Notes under the pieces: generated by a model
Told to the model about the DNA's origin: nothing
Database searches by the model: none
What the model saw: only the letters and a program-made list of their open reading frames with translations
Source of the DNA: Herminiimonas sp.
GTDB taxonomy: Bacteria > Pseudomonadota > Gammaproteobacteria > Burkholderiales > Burkholderiaceae
DNA length: 6,350 nt
Direction: 5' to 3'
NCBI GenBank assembly: GCA_014377155.1
Contig: JACMQD010000299.1
Coordinates: forward strand, 1-6,350
Part shown: positions 1 to 6,350 of the stretch, one piece after another
How positions within the stretch are numbered: the first letter of the stretch is position 1
How the letters are laid out: every line of letters begins with the position of its first letter
Position numbers and translations under genes: made by a program

Positions 1-1
1 A

Positions 2-1180
2 ACGGAACTGGCGGCCACCGGCACCATCGGCGTCGGTTACAACACGATTCGTTTCGATGATGAAATAACGCGTTTCATGTTTTGGCGCAACCTGATCGAT
101 CCGTATGCGCGCGAATGGCAAAATAGCTGCGGCCGCTGGGATATTCTCGATGTAGTGCGTACCACCTACGCATTGCGTCCGGAAGGTATCGAATGGCCGA
201 GGCACGACGATGGACGACCGAGCTTCAGGCTGTCGGACCTGACCGCCGCCAATGGCATCGTCCACGAAGCAGCGCACGATGCGCTGTCGGATGTGCGTGC
301 CACCATCGCACTGGCGCGGCTGATCCGCGACCGGCAGCCGAAGCTATTCGAATTTTGCCTGGGCTTGCACAAAAAAGATCGGGTCGCGGCCGAAATGGGG
401 CTGCCGGAACACAAGCCATTCCTGCACGTCTCGGGCATGGTGCCGGTCGAGCGCGGCTGCATTGCGATGGTATGGCCGCTGGCGATTCATCCGTCCAACA
501 AGAACGAAGTCATCGTCTGGGACCTGGCGGCCGATCCGGCCGAACTGGCTATGCTGGATGCAGCGGCCATTCGGCTTCGCCTGTTCAGCAAGACCGAGGC
601 TTTACCAGAAGGCGTGACGCGTCTGCCGATCAAGACCATCCACCTGAACAAGTCGCCGATCGTTATCGGCAACCTCAAAACCTTGTCTCCGGCCATGGCT
701 GCGCGCTGGGGCATCGTAACCGAGACGGCGCTGCTGCATGCACAACACGCCGCCGCCCTGCCCGATCTGTCCACCCTGTGGCGCGACGTGTTTCAACGCG
801 ATCCACAGGCCACGCCCGATGTCGACGAAGACCTGTATGGCGGCTTCGTCAACAACGGCGATCGCCGCTTGCTGGACCAGTTACGCGCGCTGTCGCCTGC
901 CGCATTGGCAAACGCAAAACCCGCATTCGCCGATGCGCGGCTGGAAGAAATACTGTTTCGTTACCGCGCGCGTAACTTCCCTGCCACGTTGTCGGAATCC
1001 GAAACCGCGCGCTGGGAAGAGCATCGCGCTGCCCGGCTTTACGAAGGCGCGGGTGGCGCACGCAACGTCGACATGCTGTTCGGCGAAATCGACGCACTGT
1101 CCGAGACGGCCGACGAACGCGCTGAAGCAATCCTCGGCACGCTCTACGATTACGTCGAAATGATCGCGCCGGCGCACTGA
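2..1180 (+). CDS. sbcB: Exodeoxyribonuclease I, 5' end cut off by window
   Basis: Exonuclease I degrades single-stranded DNA 3' to 5' in the cytoplasm and acts in mismatch repair and recombination. The open frame runs from base 2 to the TGA at 1178-1180, giving 392 visible residues; comparison with the E. coli enzyme (about 475 aa) suggests roughly 90 N-terminal residues lie outside, including the first DxE metal motif. Visible signatures are YNTIRFDDE (38-64), carrying the second catalytic Asp of the DEDDh family, then YALRPEGIEWP and PSFRLSDLTAANGI, and the third motif AHDALSDV with His at 275-277 and Asp at 290-292. The rest corresponds to the SH3-like and C-terminal ExoI domains and ends naturally. 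The first ATG inside the window, at 77, lies between the catalytic motifs and is not the start. The exported hydrolase follows 18 bases later in the same frame. Recognition is by family motifs and is strong. Confidence 0.96.
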   Translation, partial: TELAATGTIGVGYNTIRFDDEITRFMFWRNLIDPYAREWQNSCGRWDILDVVRTTYALRPEGIEWPRHDDGRPSFRLSDLTAANGIVHEAAHDALSDVRATIALARLIRDRQPKLFEFCLGLHKKDRVAAEMGLPEHKPFLHVSGMVPVERGCIAMVWPLAIHPSNKNEVIVWDLAADPAELAMLDAAAIRLRLFSKTEALPEGVTRLPIKTIHLNKSPIVIGNLKTLSPAMAARWGIVTETALLHAQHAAALPDLSTLWRDVFQRDPQATPDVDEDLYGGFVNNGDRRLLDQLRALSPAALANAKPAFADARLEEILFRYRARNFPATLSESETARWEEHRAARLYEGAGGARNVDMLFGEIDALSETADERAEAILGTLYDYVEMIAPAH

Positions 1181-1198
1181 CGCGGGCCATCGGCGAAT

Positions 1199-2236
1199 AT
1201 GGATCGATCCTCGGCTATCGGCTGGAGTCTTATCGCGCTGGCACTGTGCAGCAGCACTGCGCGCGCCGGGATATTCGATGGCCGTATACTGATGTCGATC
1301 CCGCTTGGCAGTCAGACATTTACCAGCGAGCAGGCCATCAAGGGCAGCGAGAGCACGGCCGAGCGCTGCGCGCTGGTGCCGGACGGATTCTGGGTCGAGG
1401 CCGATGGCCTGAAAGAATGCCTGCGGGTTTTCAAAAGTGGCTCACCGATGGCGGACGGCGATGCGGACAACGCCGCACCCACCGAAGCGGTGTTGCACTT
1501 TCATGGCGACGTGCTGCAGGGCGGAAGGTGGCAAGGACTACGCGCCGAGCTTATCTCGCCCGACATCTACACCCGCGAATCGCCCGCCTCGCTGGAGCGG
1601 GCTGCCACAGCGTTTTCGTCGTTGTACAAACTGCCGTTTTTCTGGATTTCGCGGCTCGGCGTGTATGGCAGCTCGGGTGAATATTTTGAAACCAACCGCA
1701 AGCGTGCACTGCCCTTGTTCGGCAAGCTGCTCGATCAGATCAAGGCGCGTTTTAAAATCGAAAAATTGCATCTGGCCGGGCAATCAGCTGGTGGCTCGAT
1801 GGTCGCCGGCCTCATCGCGCAGCGCGCCGACGTCGGTTGCGCGGTCATGGCTTCGCCAAATGCCGACATGCGACGGCATGCGGGCTTTGCCAGCTACGGT
1901 GGCTGGCAGGATTATTTCAATCCCGCCAGCAACGCCGACACGGTGCCGAAAAAAAACGCCCCTCGAATTTTCGTGCTGTCCGACCGCAACGATCGGCAAG
2001 TGTCATTCGCGACCCAGCAAAGTTATGTCGACGCGTTGCGGCGCGCCGGTCAGACGCCGGTTCATGTGCTGGCCAAAGCCAGCGACGCCCGTTCCCACAA
2101 CCTCGGTCAATGGGGTGCGGCAGCCATGACGATGTGCCTGCGCGGCGAATCAGACGAGGCCATCAAAGCCAGTGTCGAACGCGCCTCCGGTGCAACCGAA
2201 CCTCTTCTGGAAAAAATGCAAGTGATGGCCCCCTAG
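1199..2236 (+). CDS. Exported alpha/beta hydrolase of unknown substrate
   Basis: This is a 345-residue predicted secreted serine hydrolase. Residues 1-23 form a Sec signal peptide: a charged start (MDRSS), a hydrophobic core (IGWSLIALALCSS) and an ARA-G cleavage site after Ala23. Residues 99-104 (LHFHGD) resemble the strand and oxyanion-hole region of alpha/beta hydrolases. GQSAGG at 194-199 is the nucleophile elbow with Ser196. The likely acid is Asp262 or Asp265 (VLSDRNDRQ), and the likely base is His300 (SHNLGQWG). The four cysteines left after cleavage (57, 74, 214, 313) could form two disulfides, which suits an envelope location. The ATG at 1199 is the first in-frame start after the sbcB stop at 1180, and its ribosome binding site is weak, so co-transcription with sbcB is plausible. 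The fold is well supported. I do not recognise the subfamily; esterase, polyester depolymerase-like or peptidase activity are all possible. Confidence 0.8.
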   Translation: MDRSSAIGWSLIALALCSSTARAGIFDGRILMSIPLGSQTFTSEQAIKGSESTAERCALVPDGFWVEADGLKECLRVFKSGSPMADGDADNAAPTEAVLHFHGDVLQGGRWQGLRAELISPDIYTRESPASLERAATAFSSLYKLPFFWISRLGVYGSSGEYFETNRKRALPLFGKLLDQIKARFKIEKLHLAGQSAGGSMVAGLIAQRADVGCAVMASPNADMRRHAGFASYGGWQDYFNPASNADTVPKKNAPRIFVLSDRNDRQVSFATQQSYVDALRRAGQTPVHVLAKASDARSHNLGQWGAAAMTMCLRGESDEAIKASVERASGATEPLLEKMQVMAP

Positions 2237-2266
2237 CTGGCTCATCTTATTTAAACCATTTCACAC

Positions 2267-2273
2267 TAAGGAG
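2267..2273 (+). promoter_or_regulatory. Strong ribosome binding site of the DUF1653 gene
   Basis: TAAGGAG ends five bases before the ATG at 2279 and is a near-consensus Shine-Dalgarno sequence. It fixes the start of this short gene. It lies at the end of an AT-rich 42-base gap (2237-2278, containing TTATTTAAACC) that contrasts with the GC-rich genes around it. The gap could carry part of a promoter, but I see no clear -35/-10 pair. Confidence 0.8.
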
Positions 2274-2278
2274 CCGCC

Positions 2279-2506
2279 ATGACCGGTCCGCGTATCGTCC
2301 CAGGCATCTATGAACACTACAAGGGCAGGCGCTACTTCGTGCTCGGGCTGTCGATGCACAGCGAGACCCGCGAACATTGCGTGGTCTACCGGCCGTTGTA
2401 TGACGGTGACTGGCCGCACCTGTTTCACCGCCCGCTGGCCATGTTTTGCGAACAGATCATGATCGACGGGCAGACCGTGCCCCGCTTTCGACTGATCGAC
2501 GACTGA
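2279..2506 (+). CDS. Small DUF1653 family protein
   Basis: This is a complete 75-residue protein that matches the DUF1653 pattern along its whole length. It shows GIYEHYKGRRYFVLG at 9-23, HSET at 27-30, CVVYRPLYDGDW at 34-45, RPLAMF at 51-56, and a closing DGQTVPRFRLI at 63-73. These are the conserved blocks of that family of small, probably beta-rich cytoplasmic proteins, whose function is not known to me. There is no signal peptide or membrane segment. The start is set by the strong ribosome binding site just upstream. It is the last gene of the + strand block and lies 42 bases after the exported hydrolase, so it may be read from the same transcript or from its own promoter. The strong translation signal suggests it is expressed in its own right. 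The context gives no clear clue to its role. Confidence 0.9.
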   Translation: MTGPRIVPGIYEHYKGRRYFVLGLSMHSETREHCVVYRPLYDGDWPHLFHRPLAMFCEQIMIDGQTVPRFRLIDD

Positions 2507-2567
2507 CGCGTGCCAGGTCATTGCGCACGCATCATGATGACCGGCGGATCGGTGCATGCCCGCCATC
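2507..2567. other. Convergent intergenic junction with short inverted repeats
   Basis: This 61-base gap separates the stop codons of the + strand DUF1653 gene and the - strand Sel1 gene. It contains GCGTGC/GCACGC (2508-2513 with 2525-2530, 11-base loop), the perfect palindrome CATCATGATG (2530-2539), and GGCGG/CCGCC (2543-2547 with 2560-2564, 12-base loop). None is followed by a T tract on either strand, so this is not a textbook intrinsic terminator. One of the stems may still help end or protect transcripts from both sides, which is an inference from position only. Confidence 0.3.
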
Positions 2568-3329
2568 TCAGAAAGCGCTGTGCGGATGACGCAGTGAATG
2601 GGCCACGCCCAGCATCATTTGCTGCGACTGCCGTTCGCTCTGCGGCAGGCCGAGCTGGCCCTCCTTGAACGCCAGCGCAATGCTCTGCGCCGCCAGCGGA
2701 TGTTCGAGCGCCGCTGCGGTCATGTACAGCCGCAGCGCTTCGCGCGGATTGCGCTCGACGCCTTCGCCGGCAAGATGCGCATTGGCCAGCATGAACATCG
2801 CGTCCGGGTTGCCCAGTTGTGCCGAACGTTCGAACCATTGCGCCGACTGACCAGGATCGGCTGCTGTGCCATCACCATTTTTGTAGATGAGGCCCAACAG
2901 ATAGGCGGCCTGCGGATGCTTCTGGCCGGCAGCCTTTTCGAACCATTGTCTGGCAAGGGTTGCATCTCTCTGGCGTGATGGCGCACCGTCGAAATACGCT
3001 TTCGCCAGCAGGTATTGCGCGCTGCTGTCGCCATGCTGCGCGGCTGCCTGCGCCAGTAGCAAACCGTCGCCGTCGCGATCCCATTGCGGATGATGTAACA
3101 GGACGCTGGCAGCGGCTTGCATCGCACCGGCATGACCCTGACTGGCGGCCAATCGCAACGATTTCAGCGCCGACGCATCCTTGCCGTGGTCGGCGTGCAT
3201 GCGCAGCCGGTCGATGTCGGCAGGCGGCAGACGCGACAGATCGGGGTCGCGCAACGCCCACCACATACCCGCCGCCAGCGCCAGCAAGACAGCGGCAATC
3301 ATCCATACGCGCTGCTCAAGATTGCGCAT
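2568..3329 (-). CDS. Membrane-anchored Sel1-repeat protein
   Basis: This is a 253-residue protein with a single N-terminal hydrophobic segment (about residues 9-26, WMIAAVLLALAAGMWWAL). It follows a short charged tail, so it is probably a signal anchor with the bulk in the periplasm. From about residue 64 to 211 it has roughly four Sel1-like repeats (TPR-related helical pairs), seen in AAAQHGDSSAQYLLAKAYFDG, FEKAAGQKHPQAAYLLGLIYKNGDG and FERSAQLGNPDAMFMLANAHLAGEG, with a degenerate one after 207. Such repeats usually bind protein partners; no catalytic motif is visible. The ATG lies two bases after the cpdB stop, with no good Shine-Dalgarno sequence of its own, which suggests translation by coupling to cpdB. 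A role as scaffold or partner of the exported phosphoesterases is inferred from this arrangement only. It is the last gene of the - strand block. Confidence 0.88.
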   Translation of the reverse strand: MRNLEQRVWMIAAVLLALAAGMWWALRDPDLSRLPPADIDRLRMHADHGKDASALKSLRLAASQGHAGAMQAAASVLLHHPQWDRDGDGLLLAQAAAQHGDSSAQYLLAKAYFDGAPSRQRDATLARQWFEKAAGQKHPQAAYLLGLIYKNGDGTAADPGQSAQWFERSAQLGNPDAMFMLANAHLAGEGVERNPREALRLYMTAAALEHPLAAQSIALAFKEGQLGLPQSERQSQQMMLGVAHSLRHPHSAF

Positions 3330-3331
3330 GA

Positions 3332-5395
3332 CTAGTTGCCCAGATCAACGCGATACACCGACAGGCCCTTACCGCTACCGTCGTCGTCGACCAGTACCGA
3401 CAGGTTGGTAAAGCCGGCGGCGATTGCCAGCGGCAACTTGTCCTTGGCCGATTTATAGGTCACCGGACCAGCGGTGACAACCCGTGTGAAGCGCCAACTG
3501 CGATCGGTGCCATTGCTAGCCAGCGTCAGATTTTTCCTCGCCTTGATATAAGCGATCAGCACATCGCGGTTGGCGTCCGGTGATTCGTAGATGGTCTTGG
3601 TGCCATTGATGCCGGGGAAATTGCCACCGCCGCTGGCGCGATAGTTATTGGTCGCGATGATGAACTCCTGGGTGGCGTCAATCGGATTACCCTTGTAGCG
3701 CAGATTACGAATGCGGCTATTCAGGTCTTGCGTAACATCGATCTCGTAGCTGATGTCTTTCGACGTGAACATGTCGAAGTTGTAGCCCGGGAAAGTGCTG
3801 ATCAGATCCTGCGCGCTGGTCTTGGTCGGATCGATCTTGTTGAAACGCTTGGCCGATGTTTCCAGCCAGTTCTTGATGTCGGCGCCATTCACCTTGACGG
3901 CATAGACCGTGTTGGGAAACAGGTACAGATCGGCAGCATTGTTGATGGCGACATTGCCCGATTTGACATCGGTATAGTCATTGCCACCGGCAAAACCGCT
4001 CTTGAACGGCGCACTGACCGACAGCACCGGCAGCGCAGCATATTGCGGCAGGTTGGCCTTGACGTAGCTGCTGACGTAATCGGCCTGCGCCTGGTTCACG
4101 ATTTGGATCGCCGTGACGTCGCCCAGATCGGCAAAGAAGCTGGACATGCCGAAATCGGTGGTGCCAATCGGCGTCTTGACATAGGTGATGGTCGACTGGT
4201 GCTCGGCCTCGATGGCAGCGGCCACGGCCGTGTCAGGCGCGACGAAACTACCGTCGGCATTCTTGGTGGAGCGCGCTTCGACCGTGGTCTTGGCTTTGTC
4301 GACCACCCATTTTTTGCCATCGTTACGCATCGAGAGCCTGATCAGGCCCAAATGCTGGCCCCAGAAGTTGGCCATCACGGTCGGCACGTCGTTGACCAGG
4401 CCCTTGACCTTGTCGACGCCGGGCAGATTGAATTGCGGTACGGTGCTGGTCGCGTTCGGAAAAATCTGGTGCGAGTGGCCGATCAGCATCGCATCGATGC
4501 CGGGCACCAGCGACAAATGATAGTTGCCATTTTCCATGGACGGCAAATAGGGTGAGTTATCCAAGCCGCCGTGCGAGATCGCCACCACCAGGTCGGCGCC
4601 CTTGGCACGCATTTCCGGGATATATTTTTGCGCAACTTCCTTGATGCCGTCGGTGTAGACCTTGCCGTCGAGCCAGCGCTTGTCCCAGCTCAATACGGTT
4701 GGCGGCGTAAAACCGATCACACCAACCTTGACGACGGATTCGACGCTCTTGCCGTCAGCACCGATGGCCGAGATTTTCTTGTCGAGGATGACGTAAGGCT
4801 GAAATAACGGCGCCTTGTCTTTTACGCTTAACAAATTGGCCAGCACTTGCGGGAAGGTCGGGCCGGCACATTTTTTCTGGTCCGCGACCGGCGGCATGCC
4901 GTCGACATTGAAGCGGTTACCGGTGACTTGCGCCAGGAACGGCAGGCCGTAATTAAACTCATGGTTGCCAATACCGGCAGCGTCGTAGCTGGCGTCGTTC
5001 ATGACCTTGTACATCGCCAGCGTCGACGTGCAGTTGATCGGATTGACCAGCGCCTGGTAATCCGACAAGGCCGTGCCCTGGATGGTATCGCCGTTATCGA
5101 ACAGCATCGCGTTGGCGTTTTCGGCGCGCGCAGCCTTGATCAGGGTGGCAGTGCGCTCGAAACCGATACCCTTGTCCTCGGCCAGCTTGAAATAATCGTA
5201 GCTGCGGATATTGGTGTGCAGGTCCGTGGTTTCCATCAGCGCGAGCACAGCGGTTGCGCCGGCCAGATTGACTGTCGGCGGCGCGGTAACGCCGCTGCCG
5301 CTGCTCAGAGAAGGATCGACATTGTTGCTACTGCCGCCGCAAGCGGCGAGCACCAGCGCGGAGCATGCGGGAATCAGGTATTTGGCATTGAACAT
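3332..5395 (-). CDS. cpdB: 2',3'-cyclic-nucleotide 2'-phosphodiesterase/3'-nucleotidase, predicted lipoprotein
   Basis: CpdB opens 2',3'-cyclic nucleotides and removes the 3' phosphate, releasing nucleosides and phosphate outside the cytoplasm. The 687-residue protein is slightly longer than the E. coli enzyme (about 650). Residues 1-19 form a lipoprotein signal peptide ending in the lipobox LAAC, with Cys19 as the lipidation site. Gly at +2 favours the outer membrane. A Ser/Gly/Asn-rich linker follows (20-40). The metallophosphatase domain carries all expected metal motifs: TDLHTN (Asp58, His60), GDTIQG (Asp103), GNHEFNYG (Asn144, His145), SHGG (His275) and GHSH (His307, His309). The C-terminal 5'-nucleotidase domain covers about 405-635, with the likely base-stacking segment PGYNFDMF (536-543) and NNYRASGGGNFPG (583-595). 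The start codon at 5395 has only a weak ribosome binding site (GAGA). It lies 108 bases downstream of the glycerophosphodiesterase and two bases before the Sel1 gene. Confidence 0.94.
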   Translation of the reverse strand: MFNAKYLIPACSALVLAACGGSSNNVDPSLSSGSGVTAPPTVNLAGATAVLALMETTDLHTNIRSYDYFKLAEDKGIGFERTATLIKAARAENANAMLFDNGDTIQGTALSDYQALVNPINCTSTLAMYKVMNDASYDAAGIGNHEFNYGLPFLAQVTGNRFNVDGMPPVADQKKCAGPTFPQVLANLLSVKDKAPLFQPYVILDKKISAIGADGKSVESVVKVGVIGFTPPTVLSWDKRWLDGKVYTDGIKEVAQKYIPEMRAKGADLVVAISHGGLDNSPYLPSMENGNYHLSLVPGIDAMLIGHSHQIFPNATSTVPQFNLPGVDKVKGLVNDVPTVMANFWGQHLGLIRLSMRNDGKKWVVDKAKTTVEARSTKNADGSFVAPDTAVAAAIEAEHQSTITYVKTPIGTTDFGMSSFFADLGDVTAIQIVNQAQADYVSSYVKANLPQYAALPVLSVSAPFKSGFAGGNDYTDVKSGNVAINNAADLYLFPNTVYAVKVNGADIKNWLETSAKRFNKIDPTKTSAQDLISTFPGYNFDMFTSKDISYEIDVTQDLNSRIRNLRYKGNPIDATQEFIIATNNYRASGGGNFPGINGTKTIYESPDANRDVLIAYIKARKNLTLASNGTDRSWRFTRVVTAGPVTYKSAKDKLPLAIAAGFTNLSVLVDDDGSGKGLSVYRVDLGN

Positions 5396-5442
5396 GACAC
5401 GTCTCGTCTAAAAAATGGGATGATCTGATGGATGCGGGATCG
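5396..5442 (-). promoter_or_regulatory. Probable leader/promoter region of cpdB
   Basis: These 47 bases lie between the probable terminator of the upstream phosphodiesterase gene and the cpdB start. They hold an A6 tract (5410-5415) close to the cpdB start. If the terminator works, the cpdB-Sel1 pair needs its own promoter, either here or overlapping the terminator. I could not find a convincing -35/-10 pair or a PhoB-box-like direct repeat. The call rests on position. Confidence 0.3.
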
Positions 5443-5481
5443 AAAAAATGCCTGACGATCGACTTGGGCGTGCGTCATGGC
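5443..5481 (-). terminator. Probable intrinsic terminator of the glycerophosphodiesterase gene
   Basis: Read on the - strand from 5481, the sequence is GCC, one bulged A, TGACG, a 15-base loop, CGTCA, GGC, A and then six T. This makes an eight-base-pair stem with one bulge, directly followed by a T tract, starting 22 bases past the stop codon at 5504. The loop is longer than usual and the bulge weakens the stem, so termination may be partial. Partial termination would allow some read-through into cpdB. Confidence 0.55.
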
Positions 5482-5503
5482 GAGGGATGATGCTTGGCCG
5501 GGA

Positions 5504-6349
5504 TTAGTTGCCGGTTTCGCGCAGAAAGTCGGCACGCGCCGCGGCTGCGGTATCCGGGAAATCGGCGAACACGGCATCGACACCCAGCGTGTAGAACTGC
5601 TTAAACTCCAGCTTCGGGTCGCCGTTGTAATTGCTGGCCAGACGGCGCTTTTCGTTGCGGAAGGTGTAGGGATGCACGAACAACCCGAGCTTGTGGGCAT
5701 CGCTCACCAGCGCGGTCGGCGCCAGCGTGGCAGTGTCCGCGTCATTGATCTTGCCATCCGCATTGGCGTCGATGATTTTGCCGTCGGCTGCGACCTGGCC
5801 CTTGACGCTGACAATGTAGCGTTTCCATGGCCCGATGCCATCGGCATAAGTCTTGATCTCGGCCAGGCCCGCCGGCGTGACCATGGCACTGAACAGCCGC
5901 TGGTCCCCCGAGAGAACCCAATCATACGGCCGGTCGTACGGCATCGCGTAGGTCAGCGCGCCGGTTTTCAGGTCGACATCGTCGGCATCGATGAGCTGCA
6001 CCATTTTCACGGTCGAGCCCTTGCCGCGCATGTACTTCAGGCTGGAAGGTTCGAACGACTGCACGAAAACCGGCGCGTCACGATTATTCCAGCCGGCCTG
6101 GGTCAACTGGTCGAGCAGCTTGTCTTCGAGCGGCAGGCCGAGCTGGCGGTGAAAGGTCGGATTCTTGGTTTCGGGATAAATGGCGATACTGCGTCCGGTG
6201 CTGATGCTACGGCTTTTGGCTAACGCAATGATTTCCGCCAGCGTGACGATTTTGTAGCGGCCATTGAATTGCTGCGGCCGCTCGGCATCGGTAGACACGC
6301 CACCGAGTGTCTTGATTTCGGCTAACGTGAAATCGCTGGCAAACCAGCC
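5504..6349 (-). CDS. glpQ: Glycerophosphodiester phosphodiesterase (GlpQ type), 5' end cut off by window
   Basis: This enzyme class cleaves glycerophosphodiesters to glycerol 3-phosphate and an alcohol; GlpQ-type members act in the periplasm. The frame is open to the window edge, giving 281 visible residues beginning GWFASDFTLAEIKTL. The N-terminal catalytic HR..HEN motif and any signal peptide lie outside. A GTG at 6298 is internal, because family-typical sequence precedes it. Numbering from that codon, RPQQFNGRYKIVTLAEII (7-24) is typical, YPETKNPTFH (41-50) carries the metal-binding Glu43, QSFEP (80-84) carries Glu83, and VHPYTFRNE (208-216) plus GVDAVFADFPD (239-249) mark the end of the barrel. 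An unusual feature is a calcium-loop-like stretch DANADGKINDAD (177-188) just before the penultimate strand. The TAA at 5504-5506 is followed by a probable terminator and then cpdB on the same strand. The periplasmic location is inferred from family and neighbours. Confidence 0.92.
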   Translation of the reverse strand, partial: GWFASDFTLAEIKTLGGVSTDAERPQQFNGRYKIVTLAEIIALAKSRSISTGRSIAIYPETKNPTFHRQLGLPLEDKLLDQLTQAGWNNRDAPVFVQSFEPSSLKYMRGKGSTVKMVQLIDADDVDLKTGALTYAMPYDRPYDWVLSGDQRLFSAMVTPAGLAEIKTYADGIGPWKRYIVSVKGQVAADGKIIDANADGKINDADTATLAPTALVSDAHKLGLFVHPYTFRNEKRRLASNYNGDPKLEFKQFYTLGVDAVFADFPDTAAAARADFLRETGN

Positions 6350-6350
6350 G

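Noticed and set aside
77..79. ATG at 77 as start of exonuclease I
   Set aside because: Conserved exonuclease I sequence, including the second catalytic Asp motif, is encoded upstream in the same frame from base 2.
193..975. 260-aa + strand frame overlapping sbcB, and similar overlapping frames at 738-1163, 1437-2129 and 1837-2313
   Set aside because: All are Arg, Ala and Cys-rich out-of-frame translations of genes with strong family signatures. They have no ribosome binding sites or domains.
3728..4555. Long + strand open frame opposite cpdB (275 aa)
   Set aside because: It lies wholly inside cpdB on the opposite strand. Its residues are the Asp, Arg, Gly and Val-rich mix expected from the antisense of a GC-biased gene, and it has no recognisable domain, while cpdB has full catalytic motifs.
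5396..5503. Riboswitch, small RNA gene or Pho box in the gap before cpdB
   Set aside because: Apart from the terminator-like hairpin and A tracts I saw no conserved structured RNA pattern and no spaced direct repeats like a Pho box. The gap is also too short for most riboswitches.
5477..6223. Long + strand open frame opposite the glycerophosphodiesterase gene (248 aa)
   Set aside because: It is antisense to a clear GDPD gene, has no family motif, and its start overlaps the putative terminator stem. It is a composition shadow.
6296..6298. GTG as possible start of the glycerophosphodiesterase gene
   Set aside because: The frame continues upstream to the window edge with family-typical sequence (WFASDFTLAEIKTL), so the GTG encodes an internal Val.
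1..6350. Mobile elements, CRISPR arrays, tRNA genes, toxin-antitoxin or phage defence genes
   Set aside because: No terminal inverted repeats, regularly spaced repeats, cloverleaf-like sequence or matching protein motifs were seen. Codon style looks uniform across all genes.

Overview
The window looks like ordinary chromosomal sequence from a betaproteobacterium, most likely order Burkholderiales and perhaps Oxalobacteraceae. This rests on moderately GC-rich coding DNA (judged by eye), third-position GC bias in every gene, and the style of the exonuclease I, CpdB and GlpQ-type proteins. The genus cannot be fixed from the sequence alone. There are no tRNA or rRNA genes, insertion sequences, CRISPR arrays or phage genes.

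Layout. The left part (1-2506) is on the + strand. It holds the 3' four-fifths of sbcB (exonuclease I, DNA repair), then 18 bases later an exported alpha/beta hydrolase of unknown substrate, then a small DUF1653 protein with a strong ribosome binding site. The right part (2568-6350) is on the - strand. Read in the direction of transcription it holds a 5'-truncated glycerophosphodiester phosphodiesterase (GlpQ type), a probable intrinsic terminator, a cpdB-type 2',3'-cyclic phosphodiesterase/3'-nucleotidase predicted to be a lipoprotein, and a membrane-anchored Sel1-repeat protein only two bases behind cpdB. The two blocks converge on a 61-base junction.

How the genes work together. The right block is a set of exported enzymes that release usable groups from phosphodiesters: glycerophosphodiesters by GlpQ, and cyclic nucleotides and 3'-nucleotides by CpdB. 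This fits periplasmic scavenging of phosphate, glycerol phosphate and nucleosides. The Sel1 protein is tightly coupled to cpdB and may be an envelope scaffold or assembly partner. The left block shows no common theme: a repair nuclease, an exported hydrolase and a small protein of unknown function.

I found no convincing new multi-gene system. The points most worth a second look are a dockerin/EF-hand-like calcium loop inside the GDPD domain, the lipoprotein form of CpdB, and the cpdB-Sel1 coupling.
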